A stretch of 64,000 bases of DNA from NCBI RefSeq assembly GCF_003719305.1, contig NZ_RARC01000011.1:1-64000 (forward strand), given 5' to 3'. Shown here piece by piece: positions 37,906 through 48,723 of the stretch; position 1 is the stretch's first letter, and the number at the start of each line of letters is the position of its first letter. The notes under the pieces are model-generated. The model saw nothing but the letters and a program-made list of their open reading frames with translations, had not been told where the DNA came from and searched no databases. A program made the translations under genes and the position numbers. Source of the stretch: Mycolicibacterium stellerae (lineage in GTDB: Bacteria > Actinomycetota > Actinomycetes > Mycobacteriales > Mycobacteriaceae).

Positions 37906-38421
37906 GTGACAGAAGAATCATCACTCGCGCCGGTGAGTCGCCCGCGTTCGCCGAAGGATGTTCAGCAGCCCGAGCTCGACGAGGTCGACCGCCGGATTCT
38001 GATCACCCTGCACCGCGATGCCCGGATGCCCAACAGTGCGCTCGCTGATGCTGTCGGCATCGCGCCGTCGACATGTCATGGCCGGGTTCGCCGACTGCAC
38101 GAACTTGGTGTCATCCGTGGTTTCTATGCCGACATCGACCCGGCCGCGATCGGCCTGTCCCTGCAGGCGATGATCTCGGTCAGCCTGCAGGCCAACGCCA
38201 GGGCGAAAATCCGCAACTTCATCCAGCACATCCGGCGCAAGCCTCAGGTGATGGACGTCTACTTTCTCGCCGGTGCCGACGACTTCATCTTGCACGTCGC
38301 CGCCCGCGACACAGAGGACCTCCGATCGTTTGTGGTGGAGAACCTCAACGCCGATGCCGACGTCGCGGGTACGCAGACATCGTTGATCTTCGAGCATCTG
38401 CGGGGCGCCTCGCCGCTGTAA
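37906..38421 (+). CDS. aldR: Lrp/AsnC family regulator AldR
   Basis: The 171-aa protein has an N-terminal HTH (LDEVDRRILITLHRDAR, then SALADAVGIAPSTCHGRVRRL). The C-terminal RAM ligand domain has MDVYFLAGADDFILHVA. In mycobacteria AldR controls ald in response to alanine. GTG 37906 is preferred over ATG 37882 because the latter would place the start inside a dyad likely to be its operator. Product and position match Rv2779c. Confidence 0.88.
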   Translation: MTEESSLAPVSRPRSPKDVQQPELDEVDRRILITLHRDARMPNSALADAVGIAPSTCHGRVRRLHELGVIRGFYADIDPAAIGLSLQAMISVSLQANARAKIRNFIQHIRRKPQVMDVYFLAGADDFILHVAARDTEDLRSFVVENLNADADVAGTQTSLIFEHLRGASPL

Positions 38422-38522
38422 AACGAGCGGAAGTCCGGATGGCTTCGGGCTCACCGGGCGCCGGGAGCAGCATCGTCACGACGGTCACGTCGAAAACCGT
38501 GTACGTCGACGTCGACTGCTGC

Positions 38523-40099
38523 TCAGAAGGGTGGGTCGTCGGGTTGGGGGTGTTGGGGTGGGGGTCGCCAGTCCGGTGGTAGCTCTTCGGGTTCGGGTGG
38601 GTCGTTGATCCAGGTGCAGTAGGGGCTGGTGCTGGGTCGGCCTTTGAGGATGAACAGCATTTTGCGCATGTGGTTGCGGCCTTTGCGGTAGCCGATTTCT
38701 CGGCGGCGGGCCTGTTGGAGCTGGCGGTGGGCTTCGTTGATCGGCCGCAATGTCCGGTTGCGGCTGCGGATACGCGCGATGCGCCCCGTGCGCTCGCCAG
38801 AGCGGTTGCGGGCCAGCGGTGTGGGTGGTTGGCAGGCCGGTGCGGACGCCATGTCGGGGAACAGGTCAACCCCGCCGGGCGTGGTGCGGTAGATCTCACC
38901 GCTCGGCGAGGTCCACACCACTGTCCCGTCGGGCAGTTGTTCGTCGCGCCAGCCCTCATTGAAGGTCTTATCTCGATGATGTTGACGGCACACGCATTTG
39001 AGGTTCCACGGGACCGTCAGACCGCCGTTGCGGGGGTCGGCGTGATTGAACGCGATGGTGTGGTCCACATCGCAGCCCGCCGCGGGACGGTCACAGCCGG
39101 GAAACCGGCATGTCAGATCGCGCAGCCGAACCCACCGCTGCACCGCCGCGGTCGGCTGATAGCGCAGCGCCTGCGCTTGGCTGACCACTGGCTCCGCGAG
39201 CAGCCTCAGCGTCGCGTTCTGGGCCAGGACGCGGATCTGCTCGGCGTCGATCACCCCGTAGCCCTCGATGTAGCCGGGTTGGCTGCCGCCGCCCAGAACC
39301 GTGTGCGCCCCGGCGATGACATTGATCGCGATCCTGGTGGCCGGCGCGGTATCAGCGGATCGGTTCGGGCAGTCGGTCGCCCCGCATAAGCAGGCCAGCC
39401 GGCGGGCCTCGGCCATCGCCTTGAGGGCGTCGGTGCGCCGCTGGGCCCTCGTGCGCGGATCGGCGCGGCAGACACCATTGGCCAGTTCGGTTAACCGGGC
39501 GTCGAAGGCCACCGCCGCGTCGAGTGCGACGATGCCGTCGATCTTGGCGGTGCCATCCCCGCGGGCGGTCACCTCAAGGCGGCGCCGGTCTTCTTGGCGC
39601 TCCCGCTCGCGGATGGCGTCGGGATCACACCGACGCACAGCGGCGTCGACGGCGTTGATGACCCGCCGACGCGACCAGCAGTGCCACCGCGACATCCGTC
39701 CGGCCAGGTCGGCGTCCACCCGGGCCATCGCGCTGTCCTTAAGAACTCGGTACGGGTGATGATCACCGCCACTGTGGGCCAATCGGTGTCACCGGCGGCC
39801 AACACCGCAGCCACCTGCGGCAGCCGCTCCATCAGCGTGTCGGCGTGCGACACCATCACGCTGGCCGCCGCAGGCGACAAATTCATCGCCGCGGCCACCT
39901 CAGCGCAGGTGCGCTGAAATCCCGTCACCAACATGAAACCCGGATCGGGATCCTCGGCCTGCACCTCCACGGTGCGCTGGGCCAACAACTCGGCGATATC
40001 AGCCATCCGCTGCGCCACCAGCATCGACTCCTGACGCCCCGAGTCAGCAATCGCCAACACCAACTCGGTCGGAGCCAACACCGCCACCGGATCGAACAT
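38523..40099 (-). pseudogene. DUF222/HNH endonuclease of the 13E12 repeat family, frameshifted
   Basis: The first part (from ATG 40099: FDPVAVLAPTELVLAIADSG, then QRTCAEVAAAMNLSPAAASV) is the DUF222 N terminus. The second part continues in another frame from about 39740 (KDSAMARVDADLAGRMSRWH) to a C-terminal HNH nuclease domain with CDVDHTIAFNHADPRNGG and CRQHH. The switch occurs at GAGTTCTTAAGG; one missing base restores a single ORF of about 525 aa. It is either a pseudogene or a sequencing error. 13E12-type genes are repeated across mycobacterial genomes and often mark phage or recombination sites. It lies between aldR and dapB. Confidence 0.85.
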
Positions 40100-40134
40100 A
40101 CATTCGACAATAAACGAACCCACCGACAAACTAG

Positions 40135-41344
<1,210 letters not shown>

Positions 41345-41348
<4 letters not shown>

Positions 41349-41797
41349 AGAGGCTGCTCATTGTTCATCACACGCCGTCGCCACATACGCACGAGATGTT
41401 CGAAGCGGTTTTATCGGGTGCGACCGACCCCGAGATCGAGGGCGTCGAAGTCGTGCGTCGACCGGCGTTGACGGTCTCGGCGACCGACATGCTCGAAGCC
41501 GACGGCTATCTGCTGGGCACTCCGGCCAACCTCGGCTACATGAGCGGTGCGATGAAGCACGCGTTCGATGTCTGCTACTACCCGTGCCTCGACACGACAC
41601 GTGGCCGACCGTTCGGCGTCTTCCTGCACGGCAACGAGGGCGCCGAAGGCGCCGAGCGGGGCATCGATTCCATCACGACCGGCCTGGGCTGGATCAAGGC
41701 CGCCGACACCGTCGTGGTGTCGGGCAAGCCGACGAAGGACGACCTTGAGGCGTGCTGGAATCTCGGTGCGACGGTCGCCGCCCAGCTGATGGTTTGA
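41345..41797 (+). CDS. flavodoxin-like NAD(P)H-dependent oxidoreductase
   Basis: The 150-aa protein has a flavodoxin-type FMN-binding fold. HHTPSPHTHEMFEAV forms the phosphate loop and LGTPANLGYMSGAMKHAFD the isoalloxazine-contacting loop. FLHGNEGAEGAERGIDSI lies at the third site. It corresponds to Rv2771c. Likely an FMN reductase or quinone reductase; partner unknown. The ATG overlaps the preceding stop. Confidence 0.85.
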
Positions 41798-41873
41798 GAG
41801 GTCCTGTCGCCGGCGCCTCAGCAGCGCTCGCGTGCCCTCGCGCGGGGTGGATGTCTCCGGTAAAGAAGTGCGC

Positions 41874-42722
41874 ATGGATCAGTACAGGCGCGGGGAGCTT
41901 GTTTTCGACGTCATCGATGCCGGGCCTGCCGACGGGCCCGTCGTGATCTTGTTGCACGGCTTTCCCCAAATGAACACCAGCTGGAACGCAGTGATCACAA
42001 AACTCACCGCTCGCGGCTACCGCTGTCTGGCTCCTAACCAGCGGGGTTACTCCCGTGGCGCCCGACCGACACGCCGCCGGGACTACCGGGTGTCCGAACT
42101 GGTCGAGGACGTCCGCACCCTGATCGACGCCAGCGGTGCGCACCGCGTACATCTCGTCGGGCACGACTGCGGTGCTTTCGTGGTGTGGTTCGCCGCGGCA
42201 CAGATGCCTGATCGCTTGGCCACTGCGTCACCGTTGTCGACGCCGCACCCGGTCGGTGGCCGCAAGGCGCTCCTCACGAGCTGGCAGATTTTCGCGTCCT
42301 GGTACGTGCTCTTCTTCCAACTGCCTCGCATTCCGGAACGGGTCTTCATCGGCAGCCGAGGGACTGCGACCGGCCTTTCGAAATTCCTGCAGGCGCACAG
42401 GCAGACACCCGAGAACGCCGAGCGCGACGCCCGCGCGATGGCCGCACCGGGCAGGTTCACTGCCGCCGTCAACTGGTACCGAGCAATGCCTTTGGCTAAT
42501 TTTGTTCGCCTCCTCCGCGGTCAGATCACGGTCCCGACGATGCACGTGTTCAGCGACGGTGACACATTCCTCAGCCCCAAAGGAGCACATGCCAGTGGCC
42601 GCAATGTCAGCAGCGAATACCGCTTCGAGCTACTGCGTGGGGTGTCCCATTGGATGCTGGATGAGGATCCCGATGCGGTGGCCGATCTGCTGCTCGAATG
42701 GTTCGTCGCACAGCCCGTCTGA
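41874..42722 (+). CDS. alpha/beta hydrolase, epoxide hydrolase-like
   Basis: The 282-aa protein has the oxyanion motif LLHGFPQ and the nucleophile elbow GHDCGAFV, in which Asp is the nucleophile. That is typical of epoxide hydrolases and haloalkane dehalogenases rather than serine esterases. The catalytic His is in RGVSHWMLDE. RPTRRRDYRVSELVEDV also resembles epoxide hydrolases. ATG 41874 is chosen because the N terminus then starts just before the first strand; the longer GTG/ATG frame at 41832 adds nothing recognisable. A 207-nt gap with no visible feature follows. Confidence 0.82.
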   Translation: MDQYRRGELVFDVIDAGPADGPVVILLHGFPQMNTSWNAVITKLTARGYRCLAPNQRGYSRGARPTRRRDYRVSELVEDVRTLIDASGAHRVHLVGHDCGAFVVWFAAAQMPDRLATASPLSTPHPVGGRKALLTSWQIFASWYVLFFQLPRIPERVFIGSRGTATGLSKFLQAHRQTPENAERDARAMAAPGRFTAAVNWYRAMPLANFVRLLRGQITVPTMHVFSDGDTFLSPKGAHASGRNVSSEYRFELLRGVSHWMLDEDPDAVADLLLEWFVAQPV

Positions 42723-42929
42723 ACTCAAACGTCGTGCGCTCCTGAAGAGAACGAAAACGGGTCGGTGATCATCTGGACGGTGACGTGCACGCCGCGTATC
42801 CGAGCCCTCAGAAGCGTGTTCGAGTCGAGGCTGCAGTCGGTGTATACGCGATTGGCGGCCGCGCTGGCTCAGGAGGCGGAGCATCGATAACCCCCACCGC
42901 GCGTCCGTCAACCCGGTAGAAAGCTAGCT

Positions 42930-43406
42930 ATGCCAGGTATTGCCGAACTCGCCTTGGGTGCAGCGCCGATCGCGGGCGGTGCGCTGTTGGGTGCCGCCGC
43001 GGGTAGTTTCAAGGGCCCCGACGTACGCGCCATGATCGCCAAGGATATGGATCTGCTCGAACGGATCCCGGATGATCAGCCCGAGCTGAAGGCTCGGCTC
43101 AAGGCCAGCATCGACGAGCGCATCAACGATCTGATCGAGGCGAACGAGAAGAGTCGTGCCCTGCGTGAGGCCGCAATGTCTTACGGCGGCAACTGGCGCG
43201 ACATAGTCGTCTTCATCTGCGCAATTCTCTTCACCATCATCTGGTGGAACGTGAGCCACAGCCGGACCAACTGGCTGGTGATGTTCATTCTGATGATCAT
43301 TCTGTCGGTGGTCGCCGCGATCTATGCGGGCCGCGGCATAGCGCGCGCAATAGCCAATTTCCTGCACAGGAACGACCACGACGAGGAGACGCCGAAGGCT
43401 CAGTAG
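42930..43406 (+). CDS. membrane protein of unknown function
   Basis: The 158-aa protein has an N-terminal hydrophobic/glycine segment (APIAGGALLGAAAG). A charged helical region (KDMDLLERIPDDQPELKARL, then KASIDERINDLIEANEK) follows, then two clear transmembrane helices near the C terminus (DIVVFICAILFTIIWW and WLVMFILMIILSVVAAIYAG). The tail is basic/acidic. No family is recognised. ATG 42930 is well placed. It converges with the CitE-like gene with a 7-nt overlap. Confidence 0.75.
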   Translation: MPGIAELALGAAPIAGGALLGAAAGSFKGPDVRAMIAKDMDLLERIPDDQPELKARLKASIDERINDLIEANEKSRALREAAMSYGGNWRDIVVFICAILFTIIWWNVSHSRTNWLVMFILMIILSVVAAIYAGRGIARAIANFLHRNDHDEETPKAQ

Positions 43407-44338
43407 TGGTAGGTGTCCGACGGGGCCGGGATGTGCGCCGGGTCGTCGACGTCGTCGAACTCCGAGGGCTCGATTCCGTACGAGCGGGCCAGGTCGAGGA
43501 TCTTGTTGGCACGGGCGATACGGGGCAGGTCTGAGCCGTTGCGGATCTCGCCGCCGTCGCGCTCGAACTCGAGGAAAAACTCTTTGGCCCAGTTGATTTC
43601 GTCCAACGACGGCGAAAGCCCCTCATTCACCGTTGCGCACTGATCCGGCGTAAGGCAGATCTTGCCGGTCATGCCGAACTCGGCGGACACCGCGGTGGCC
43701 TCGCTCAGCTTCAGGGCGCTCGATCCGACGGTGGGGCCGTCGATGGCGCCCGGTAGATGAGCGGCCTTCGCCGCGATCGTGAACCGCGAGCGTGCGTAGG
43801 CCAGAGTGGTTGGGTTGTCGCCGAAGCCGGTGTCGCGACGGAAGTCACCGATGCCGAAGGCCAGCCGGAATGTGCCCTTCGCCGCCGCGATCTCGGTGAT
43901 CCGCTCGAGGCCGCGGGCCGTCTCGACCAGTGCGACGATCGGGACGCCTGTCAGCCGCTTGGCGGTCTCGGTGACATGGTCGACGGACTCGACCATCGCG
44001 AGCATCAGCCCGCCGACCGACGTGCCCGACAGCATGTCGAGGTCGTCCTGCCACCACTGCGTTCCGAAGCCGTTGACGCGGACCCAGTCGCCGTTGCCTT
44101 CGCCGAGCCACTTGATCACATGGTCGCGCGCCGCGGCCTTGTCCTTCGGGGCGACGGCGTCTTCGATGTCGAGAACCACGATGTCGGCGCGGGACCTGGC
44201 GGCGGGCGCGAATCTCTCGTATTGCGCACCGTTTACCAGCAGCCAGCTCCTGGCGAGCACGGGGTTGATCCGCGAGCCGACGTCCGCGTCGTCATGGGGG
44301 GTGCTGACCTCGTTGTCCACCCGAATATCGTCGCGCAC
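43400..44338 (-). CDS. HpcH/HpaI aldolase / citrate lyase beta-subunit (CitE-like)
   Basis: The 312-aa TIM-barrel enzyme has motifs of the CitE/malyl-CoA lyase family: RADIVVLDIEDAVAPKDKAA (metal and substrate site), RVNGFGTQWW, ALVETARGLE and GKICLTPDQ. Such standalone proteins cleave or form C-C bonds of acyl-CoA substrates (for example malyl- or citramalyl-CoA); the substrate is uncertain. It is 35 nt downstream of the dienelactone hydrolase-like gene on the same strand. Confidence 0.85.
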   Translation of the reverse strand: MRDDIRVDNEVSTPHDDADVGSRINPVLARSWLLVNGAQYERFAPAARSRADIVVLDIEDAVAPKDKAAARDHVIKWLGEGNGDWVRVNGFGTQWWQDDLDMLSGTSVGGLMLAMVESVDHVTETAKRLTGVPIVALVETARGLERITEIAAAKGTFRLAFGIGDFRRDTGFGDNPTTLAYARSRFTIAAKAAHLPGAIDGPTVGSSALKLSEATAVSAEFGMTGKICLTPDQCATVNEGLSPSLDEINWAKEFFLEFERDGGEIRNGSDLPRIARANKILDLARSYGIEPSEFDDVDDPAHIPAPSDTYHY

Positions 44339-44373
44339 CGCGGCCGTCAGGCCAACAGCGGGTCCCGTGCTGG

Positions 44374-45111
44374 TCAGGCCAGCGAGGCCCCGAACAGCCT
44401 CTGCAGCGCGGCCCAGTGCCGGTCGGCGGCCGACTTGTCGTAGGGCGGATTGTCGGGGACCGCGAACCCGTGCGCGGCGGGATAGAACTCGACCATGTGC
44501 TCGACACCGGCGGCGGTCAGCGCCTTATCCAGCGTTTGGGCGTGCTCGGTGGTGAAGCCGCCGTCGTTCTCGGCGCCTGCGATGTAGACGGTCGCCTTCA
44601 TCTTGTCGGCGAGCAGATGCGGACTGTTCGGGTCATCGGTGACTAGGCCGCCGCCGTGGAAGGAACCGGCGGCGCCGACGCGGTCGGGCTGGCGCCCGGC
44701 CACGATCACCGAGGTCCGGCCGCCCATGCAGTACCCGCACACCCCGTACCGCGACCCCGTCACCTCGGGCCGGGAATCGAGGAAGTCGAAGAATGCGCCT
44801 GCGTCGCTGGCGATCATGTCCGGTGTTACCGATCCGACCATCGTCATCAGCCGGGTGCGTTGCTCGGGATCGCTGAACACCGTCCTCATGTCGAACGGCT
44901 CCCAGTCGCCGTGCCGGTAGTAGACGTCGGGCAGCAGCACCGCGTAGCCCTGGTCGGCGAGATGCTGAGCCATGTCGTGCATGGTGTCGCGGACGCCGCC
45001 GGCGTCGACGTACATGACGACCCCAGGCCACGGGCCGGAGCCTTCGGGGGTGTGCAGGGTGACGGGGCAGGAGCCGTCCGGCGTGGTGACGGTGGCAGAA
45101 ACACTCGGCAT
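44374..45111 (-). CDS. dienelactone hydrolase family protein
   Basis: The 245-aa alpha/beta hydrolase has the Cys nucleophile motif GYCMGG (typical of dienelactone hydrolases), an Asp in AGAENDGG and a His in PAAHGFAV. It corresponds to Rv2765 and is encoded divergently from thyA, as in M. tuberculosis. Natural substrate unknown. Confidence 0.87.
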   Translation of the reverse strand: MPSVSATVTTPDGSCPVTLHTPEGSGPWPGVVMYVDAGGVRDTMHDMAQHLADQGYAVLLPDVYYRHGDWEPFDMRTVFSDPEQRTRLMTMVGSVTPDMIASDAGAFFDFLDSRPEVTGSRYGVCGYCMGGRTSVIVAGRQPDRVGAAGSFHGGGLVTDDPNSPHLLADKMKATVYIAGAENDGGFTTEHAQTLDKALTAAGVEHMVEFYPAAHGFAVPDNPPYDKSAADRHWAALQRLFGASLA

Positions 45112-45153
45112 GCTTCCGTTCTACGCCACTCCTCTGGACGTAAGCTTGGCGGC

Positions 45154-45954
45154 GTGCCGATCGCCACGCCCTACGAGGATCTGCTGCGCGTGGTGCTCGA
45201 CCGCGGCACACCGAAATCGGACCGCACCGGTACCGGCACCCGCAGCCTTTTCGGCCACCAGCTGCGCTACGACCTGGCGGCGGGCTTCCCGCTCATCACC
45301 ACCAAGAAGGTGCACCTGAAGTCGGTGATCTATGAGCTGCTGTGGTTCCTGCGCGGCGACTCCAACGTGCGTTGGCTGCAGGATCACGGCGTCACAATAT
45401 GGGACGAATGGGCCAGTGACACAGGCGATCTCGGACCGGTCTACGGCGTTCAGTGGCGGTCGTGGCCGACGCCTTCCGGCGAGCACGTCGACCAGATCAG
45501 CGCGGCGCTGGAACTGCTGAAGTCTGATCCGGACTCGAGGCGCAACATCGTCTCGGCGTGGAACGTCGGCGAGATCCCGCAGATGGCGCTGCCGCCGTGC
45601 CACGCGTTCTTCCAGTTCTATGTCGCCGACGGGCGGCTGAGCTGCCAGCTCTACCAGCGCAGCGCCGACCTCTTTCTCGGCGTCCCCTTCAACATCGCCA
45701 GCTATGCGCTGCTCACCCACATGATGGCAGCGCAGGCGGGTCTGGACGTCGGCGAGTTCGTCTGGACCGGCGGTGACTGCCACATCTACGACAACCACGT
45801 CGAGCAGGTCACCGAACAGCTCAGCCGCGAGCCGCGGCCGTACCCGGAACTCGTTCTGGCGCCGCGAAATTCGATCTTCGACTACACCTACGACGACATC
45901 GTCATCAAAAACTACGACCCGCACCCCGCCATCAAGGCGCCCGTAGCCGTATGA
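45154..45954 (+). CDS. thyA: thymidylate synthase ThyA
   Basis: The 266-aa enzyme methylates dUMP to dTMP using methylenetetrahydrofolate. Motifs visible are [21 protein letters not shown], the catalytic [13 protein letters not shown] with nucleophile Cys, [15 protein letters not shown] and [15 protein letters not shown] 45154 gives the usual length. Its stop overlaps dfrA, the enzyme that recycles its dihydrofolate product. A second, unrelated thymidylate synthase (thyX) lies at 54581. Confidence 0.98.
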   Translation: MPIATPYEDLLRVVLDRGTPKSDRTGTGTRSLFGHQLRYDLAAGFPLITTKKVHLKSVIYELLWFLRGDSNVRWLQDHGVTIWDEWASDTGDLGPVYGVQWRSWPTPSGEHVDQISAALELLKSDPDSRRNIVSAWNVGEIPQMALPPCHAFFQFYVADGRLSCQLYQRSADLFLGVPFNIASYALLTHMMAAQAGLDVGEFVWTGGDCHIYDNHVEQVTEQLSREPRPYPELVLAPRNSIFDYTYDDIVIKNYDPHPAIKAPVAV

Positions 45955-46433
45955 CGGTGGGCCTGATCTGGGCCCAGTCGCCCGCCGGTGTGATCGGGCG
46001 TGCAGGCGGGATTCCGTGGCGGCTGCCCGAGGACCTGGCCCGCTTCAAGGAGCTGACCATGGGGCACACCGTCGTCATGGGCCGCCTGACCTGGGAATCG
46101 TTGCCCCCGAAGTTCCGGCCGTTGCCTGGCCGCAGAAATGTCGTAGTGACCCGGCAAGCTGACTACATGGCCGAGGGAGCGACGGTGGTGGGCAGCCTCG
46201 ACGAGGCTCTCACCGATGACATGACATGGGTGATCGGCGGCGGGCAGATCTATGCGCAGGCGCTACCGCTCGCCACCCGGTGCGAGGTCACCGAGGTGGA
46301 GGTGGAATTGCCGCGGGAGGACGAGGACGCCGTCGCGCCGGTGCTCGACGAGATGTGGCTCGGTGTCGGGGGTGACTGGCTGGTCAGCACGTCGGGGCTG
46401 CGTTACCGGTTCCTGAGCTACACCCGGGCATGA
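45951..46433 (+). CDS. dfrA: dihydrofolate reductase
   Basis: The 160-aa enzyme regenerates tetrahydrofolate, directly serving ThyA encoded upstream. Motifs seen are [45 protein letters not shown] and [14 protein letters not shown] overlaps the thyA stop (ATGA). Trimethoprim-type inhibitors act on this family. Confidence 0.97.
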   Translation: MTVGLIWAQSPAGVIGRAGGIPWRLPEDLARFKELTMGHTVVMGRLTWESLPPKFRPLPGRRNVVVTRQADYMAEGATVVGSLDEALTDDMTWVIGGGQIYAQALPLATRCEVTEVEVELPREDEDAVAPVLDEMWLGVGGDWLVSTSGLRYRFLSYTRA

Positions 46434-47641
46434 GCAGGCTCACCGCCGGTCAAGCGCGGCGCATCGCGGTGGCTGCGCAGGGCTTCCACGAGCCGAAGCC
46501 ACGCGGTGCCGTGACGCGTGCGCACCTGCGGCGGCTGATCTCACGAATCCAGGTCCTGCAGCTGGACTCGGTGTCGGTGGCGGTGCGGGCGCACTACGCG
46601 CCGGTGTTCAGCAGGCTCGGCCCCTACGACCGCGATGTGGTGGACCGCGCGGCGTGGAGTCACAGCGCGCGGTCGCCGCGGCTGCTTGTCGAGTACTGGG
46701 CGCATGAGGCCGCGCTGATGTCGGTCGACGACTGGCCGCTGCTGCGCTGGCGGATGCGGGAGTACGCCGACGGTCGCTGGGGCAAGGAGATCGTCAAGAA
46801 GAACGCGAAGCTGGCCGAGGACGTCGTCGCCGCAGTCACCGAACTCGGGCCGTCGACGGCAGGACAGATCGAGGCACACCTCGAATCGGAACCACGTGGA
46901 CGTAAGGGCCCGTGGTGGGACCGCAGCGATACGAAGTGGGTGGCCGAGGCACTCTGGTCGGCGGGGGTGCTGACGACGGCGACGCGAGTCGGCTTCGCCC
47001 GGCATTACGAACTGACGGAGAACGTTCTGCCGCCCGAGGTGATGGCGCGCGAGGTGGACGACGACGAAGCCGTTCGCGAACTGACGCTGCGGGCGGCTTC
47101 GGCGTTGGGAGTGGGGACCGAGGCGGACATTCGCGACTATTTCCGGCTGGGGGCAGGCCAGATCAAGCCGGCGCTGGCCAAGCTCGTCGCGGATGGTGAA
47201 CTGGAAGTGGTCGAGGTGGATGGGTGGAAAGCACCGGCGTATCTACGCGCGGGCCAGATCATTTCGCGTCGCGAACGGGGGACGGCACTGCTGTGCCCGT
47301 TCGACCCGCTGGTCTGGTTCCGGCAGCGCGCCGAGCGAGTGTTCGGCTTTCACTACCGCATCGAGATCTACACCCCGGCGCCCAAGCGCCAATTCGGTTA
47401 CTACGTATGGCCGTTCATGCTCGACGGTCAGTTGGTCGGCCGTGTCGATCTGAAGGCAGAGCGCGCGTCGGGTGCGCTGAACGTCGTCGGGGCGTTCACC
47501 GAACCGGGTCAGGACGCGGGACGGGTGGCGACGGCGTTGGCGGGTGAGTTGCGGTCGATGGCGTCATGGCTGGGGTTGAGCGACGTGACGGTGGGTACGC
47601 GCGGAGACTTGGTGGGGGAGTTGCGCCACGCGCTAGTTTGA
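46430..47641 (+). CDS. winged-helix YcaQ family DNA glycosylase-like protein
   Basis: The 403-aa protein resembles the HTH_42/YcaQ family (AlkX), which unhooks DNA interstrand crosslinks. Features are the N-terminal [36 protein letters not shown] (the conserved QLDSV region), [10 protein letters not shown] and C-terminal [14 protein letters not shown]. It is coupled to dfrA by an ATGA overlap and is the last gene before the toxin island. Enzymatic activity is inferred from the family. Confidence 0.82.
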   Translation: MSRLTAGQARRIAVAAQGFHEPKPRGAVTRAHLRRLISRIQVLQLDSVSVAVRAHYAPVFSRLGPYDRDVVDRAAWSHSARSPRLLVEYWAHEAALMSVDDWPLLRWRMREYADGRWGKEIVKKNAKLAEDVVAAVTELGPSTAGQIEAHLESEPRGRKGPWWDRSDTKWVAEALWSAGVLTTATRVGFARHYELTENVLPPEVMAREVDDDEAVRELTLRAASALGVGTEADIRDYFRLGAGQIKPALAKLVADGELEVVEVDGWKAPAYLRAGQIISRRERGTALLCPFDPLVWFRQRAERVFGFHYRIEIYTPAPKRQFGYYVWPFMLDGQLVGRVDLKAERASGALNVVGAFTEPGQDAGRVATALAGELRSMASWLGLSDVTVGTRGDLVGELRHALV

Positions 47642-47758
47642 GTTGCCGCGACTAGTCATACCCGGGGTCTCGTAGTTCGCGTCTCGCGCGAATGCACTCT
47701 CGCGGAGTTGCTCTGCGTCGAGATCCTCTTGCTCCGTTCGGAGTTCCGGGTAGACGAC
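47642..47758. other. short non-coding stretch after ycaQ
   Basis: Bases between the ycaQ-like stop and the first remnant of the toxin island. I see no credible ORF, repeat or terminator here. It is part of the lower-GC accessory island. Confidence 0.5.
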
Positions 47759-47945
47759 TTAGGCGTCGGCGGCATCGCCGAAGAGTTTCTGAAGAACATC
47801 GAGGATTGGGACCGTAAGACCTCTGTTCTCCAATTTCAGAGTACTTCTCGAATTCAGGAGCCCTGATGCGGGCAGCGATGACATCGTGTATGAGACGAAG
47901 GTGCGAACTGAGATCTGGCAATTCTTCTGGCCATTTGCTCACCAC
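47759..47945 (-). pseudogene. frameshifted remnant of a small ORF, possible orphan immunity gene
   Basis: From GTG 47945 the frame reads VSKWPEELPDLSSHLRLIHD and AARIRAPEFEKY. Removing one base near 47830 continues as LKLENRGLTVPILDV then LQKLFGDAADA to a stop at 47759. The whole would be about 61 aa. It lies next to other broken modules downstream of the toxin, a common place for orphan immunity genes. Family unknown. Confidence 0.4.
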
Positions 47946-48048
47946 AGCATCCCTTCTTCCAGAACGCCGCGGTACTGATCGTCGCCAAGACGCCAGCCGA
48001 CTGTGCGGCCTCGAACGCCTCGCCTGCGTGTCGCGGACGTTCCGGCAC
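47946..48048 (-). other. likely toxin C-terminal fragment
   Basis: In one minus-strand frame this stretch reads VGWRLGDDQYRGVLEEGMLW then stop just before the small remnant gene. This looks like the last residues of a secreted toxin domain or enzyme, detached from any start. It lies in the decayed part of the island. Support is weak and based only on appearance. Confidence 0.25.
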
Positions 48049-48074
48049 AGTCGCTCGCCAAAAGGATAGGTCCT

Positions 48075-48436
48075 CTACTGCGCAACGATTTCCATTTCAT
48101 CTGGCCGTGGCCACCGGGTGGGCGGGTCGTCGGTCACCCACGCGTATTCCAACGCGGACAGGTGGCCCTCTGTAACCATAACAGAATCTCGCCGCGGTAC
48201 ACGGTTCGGTTAGGCACAAACGCGCGTGCGGGAAACGGGCCGTTCGGAAGTGCCGTTCCGGCTGCGGTGTTCGGCGTCTTCACGTCGTATATCCAAACGA
48301 CATCTTGCAGGACGACGGCGCCTATCAGATCGTCGAGAAGTGGCAGCCCATCAGGAATCTCGGATGTCGAAACGATCGCTTTGACCATGGCGACCTCATC
48401 GGGCGAGATGTCTCGCCAGGCACGATTGCTAGTCAC
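48075..48436 (-). pseudogene. frameshifted immunity-like protein
   Basis: The open frame from 48436 (MTSNRAWRDISPDEVAMVKA) runs to GEILLWL. At about 48172-48185 another frame takes over with EGHLSALEYAWVTDDPPTRW and PRPDEMEIVAQ, stop at 48075. One added base near CAGAGGGCC joins them into a 120-aa protein. The SALEYAWVTDDPP ending is typical of small mycobacterial proteins beside secreted toxins. It is probably an orphan immunity gene, broken or mis-sequenced. Confidence 0.6.
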
Positions 48437-48457
48437 GGAAAGATGCCGTACCGACCT

Positions 48458-48721
48458 CTAGGGTGCTTGTCGACCACCCTCGCCGCCTGGAATCGGCTCG
48501 TAAAGTTGCGGCGTCTTGTCGAACCCATCCCAGTAGATCCATAGATGATCACTGACGGGACAACGAAACGCGATCGTCCCGGCGAGATATAGCTTCTCGA
48601 CATCGACCTGACCGCTGTACTGGTCGAACTCGACATCAGAAAAGAGCTTCCACTCGTTCTCGTTCGGAATGTCGCCACTTGTACGAATCTCTGTACCGCA
48701 CACGCATACGAATTTTGCCAT
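48458..48721 (-). CDS. candidate immunity protein for the adjacent toxin
   Basis: The 87-aa protein (MAKFVCVCGTEIRTSGDIPN and on) begins with a CxC pair and a compact acidic domain (DVEFDQYSG, RCPVSDHLWIYWDGF). No named family is recognised. The ATG at 48721 lies 2 nt after the toxin stop; an in-frame GTG at 48727 overlaps it. Placement immediately 3' of a CdiA-CT-like toxin in the same operon strongly suggests it neutralises that toxin. The DNA is clearly less GC-rich than the surrounding genes. Confidence 0.65.
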   Translation of the reverse strand: MAKFVCVCGTEIRTSGDIPNENEWKLFSDVEFDQYSGQVDVEKLYLAGTIAFRCPVSDHLWIYWDGFDKTPQLYEPIPGGEGGRQAP

Positions 48722-48723
48722 TC

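Noticed and set aside
42723..42929. Possible small gene between the epoxide hydrolase-like and membrane protein genes
   Set aside because: No frame gives a convincing start, RBS or protein-like composition on either strand.
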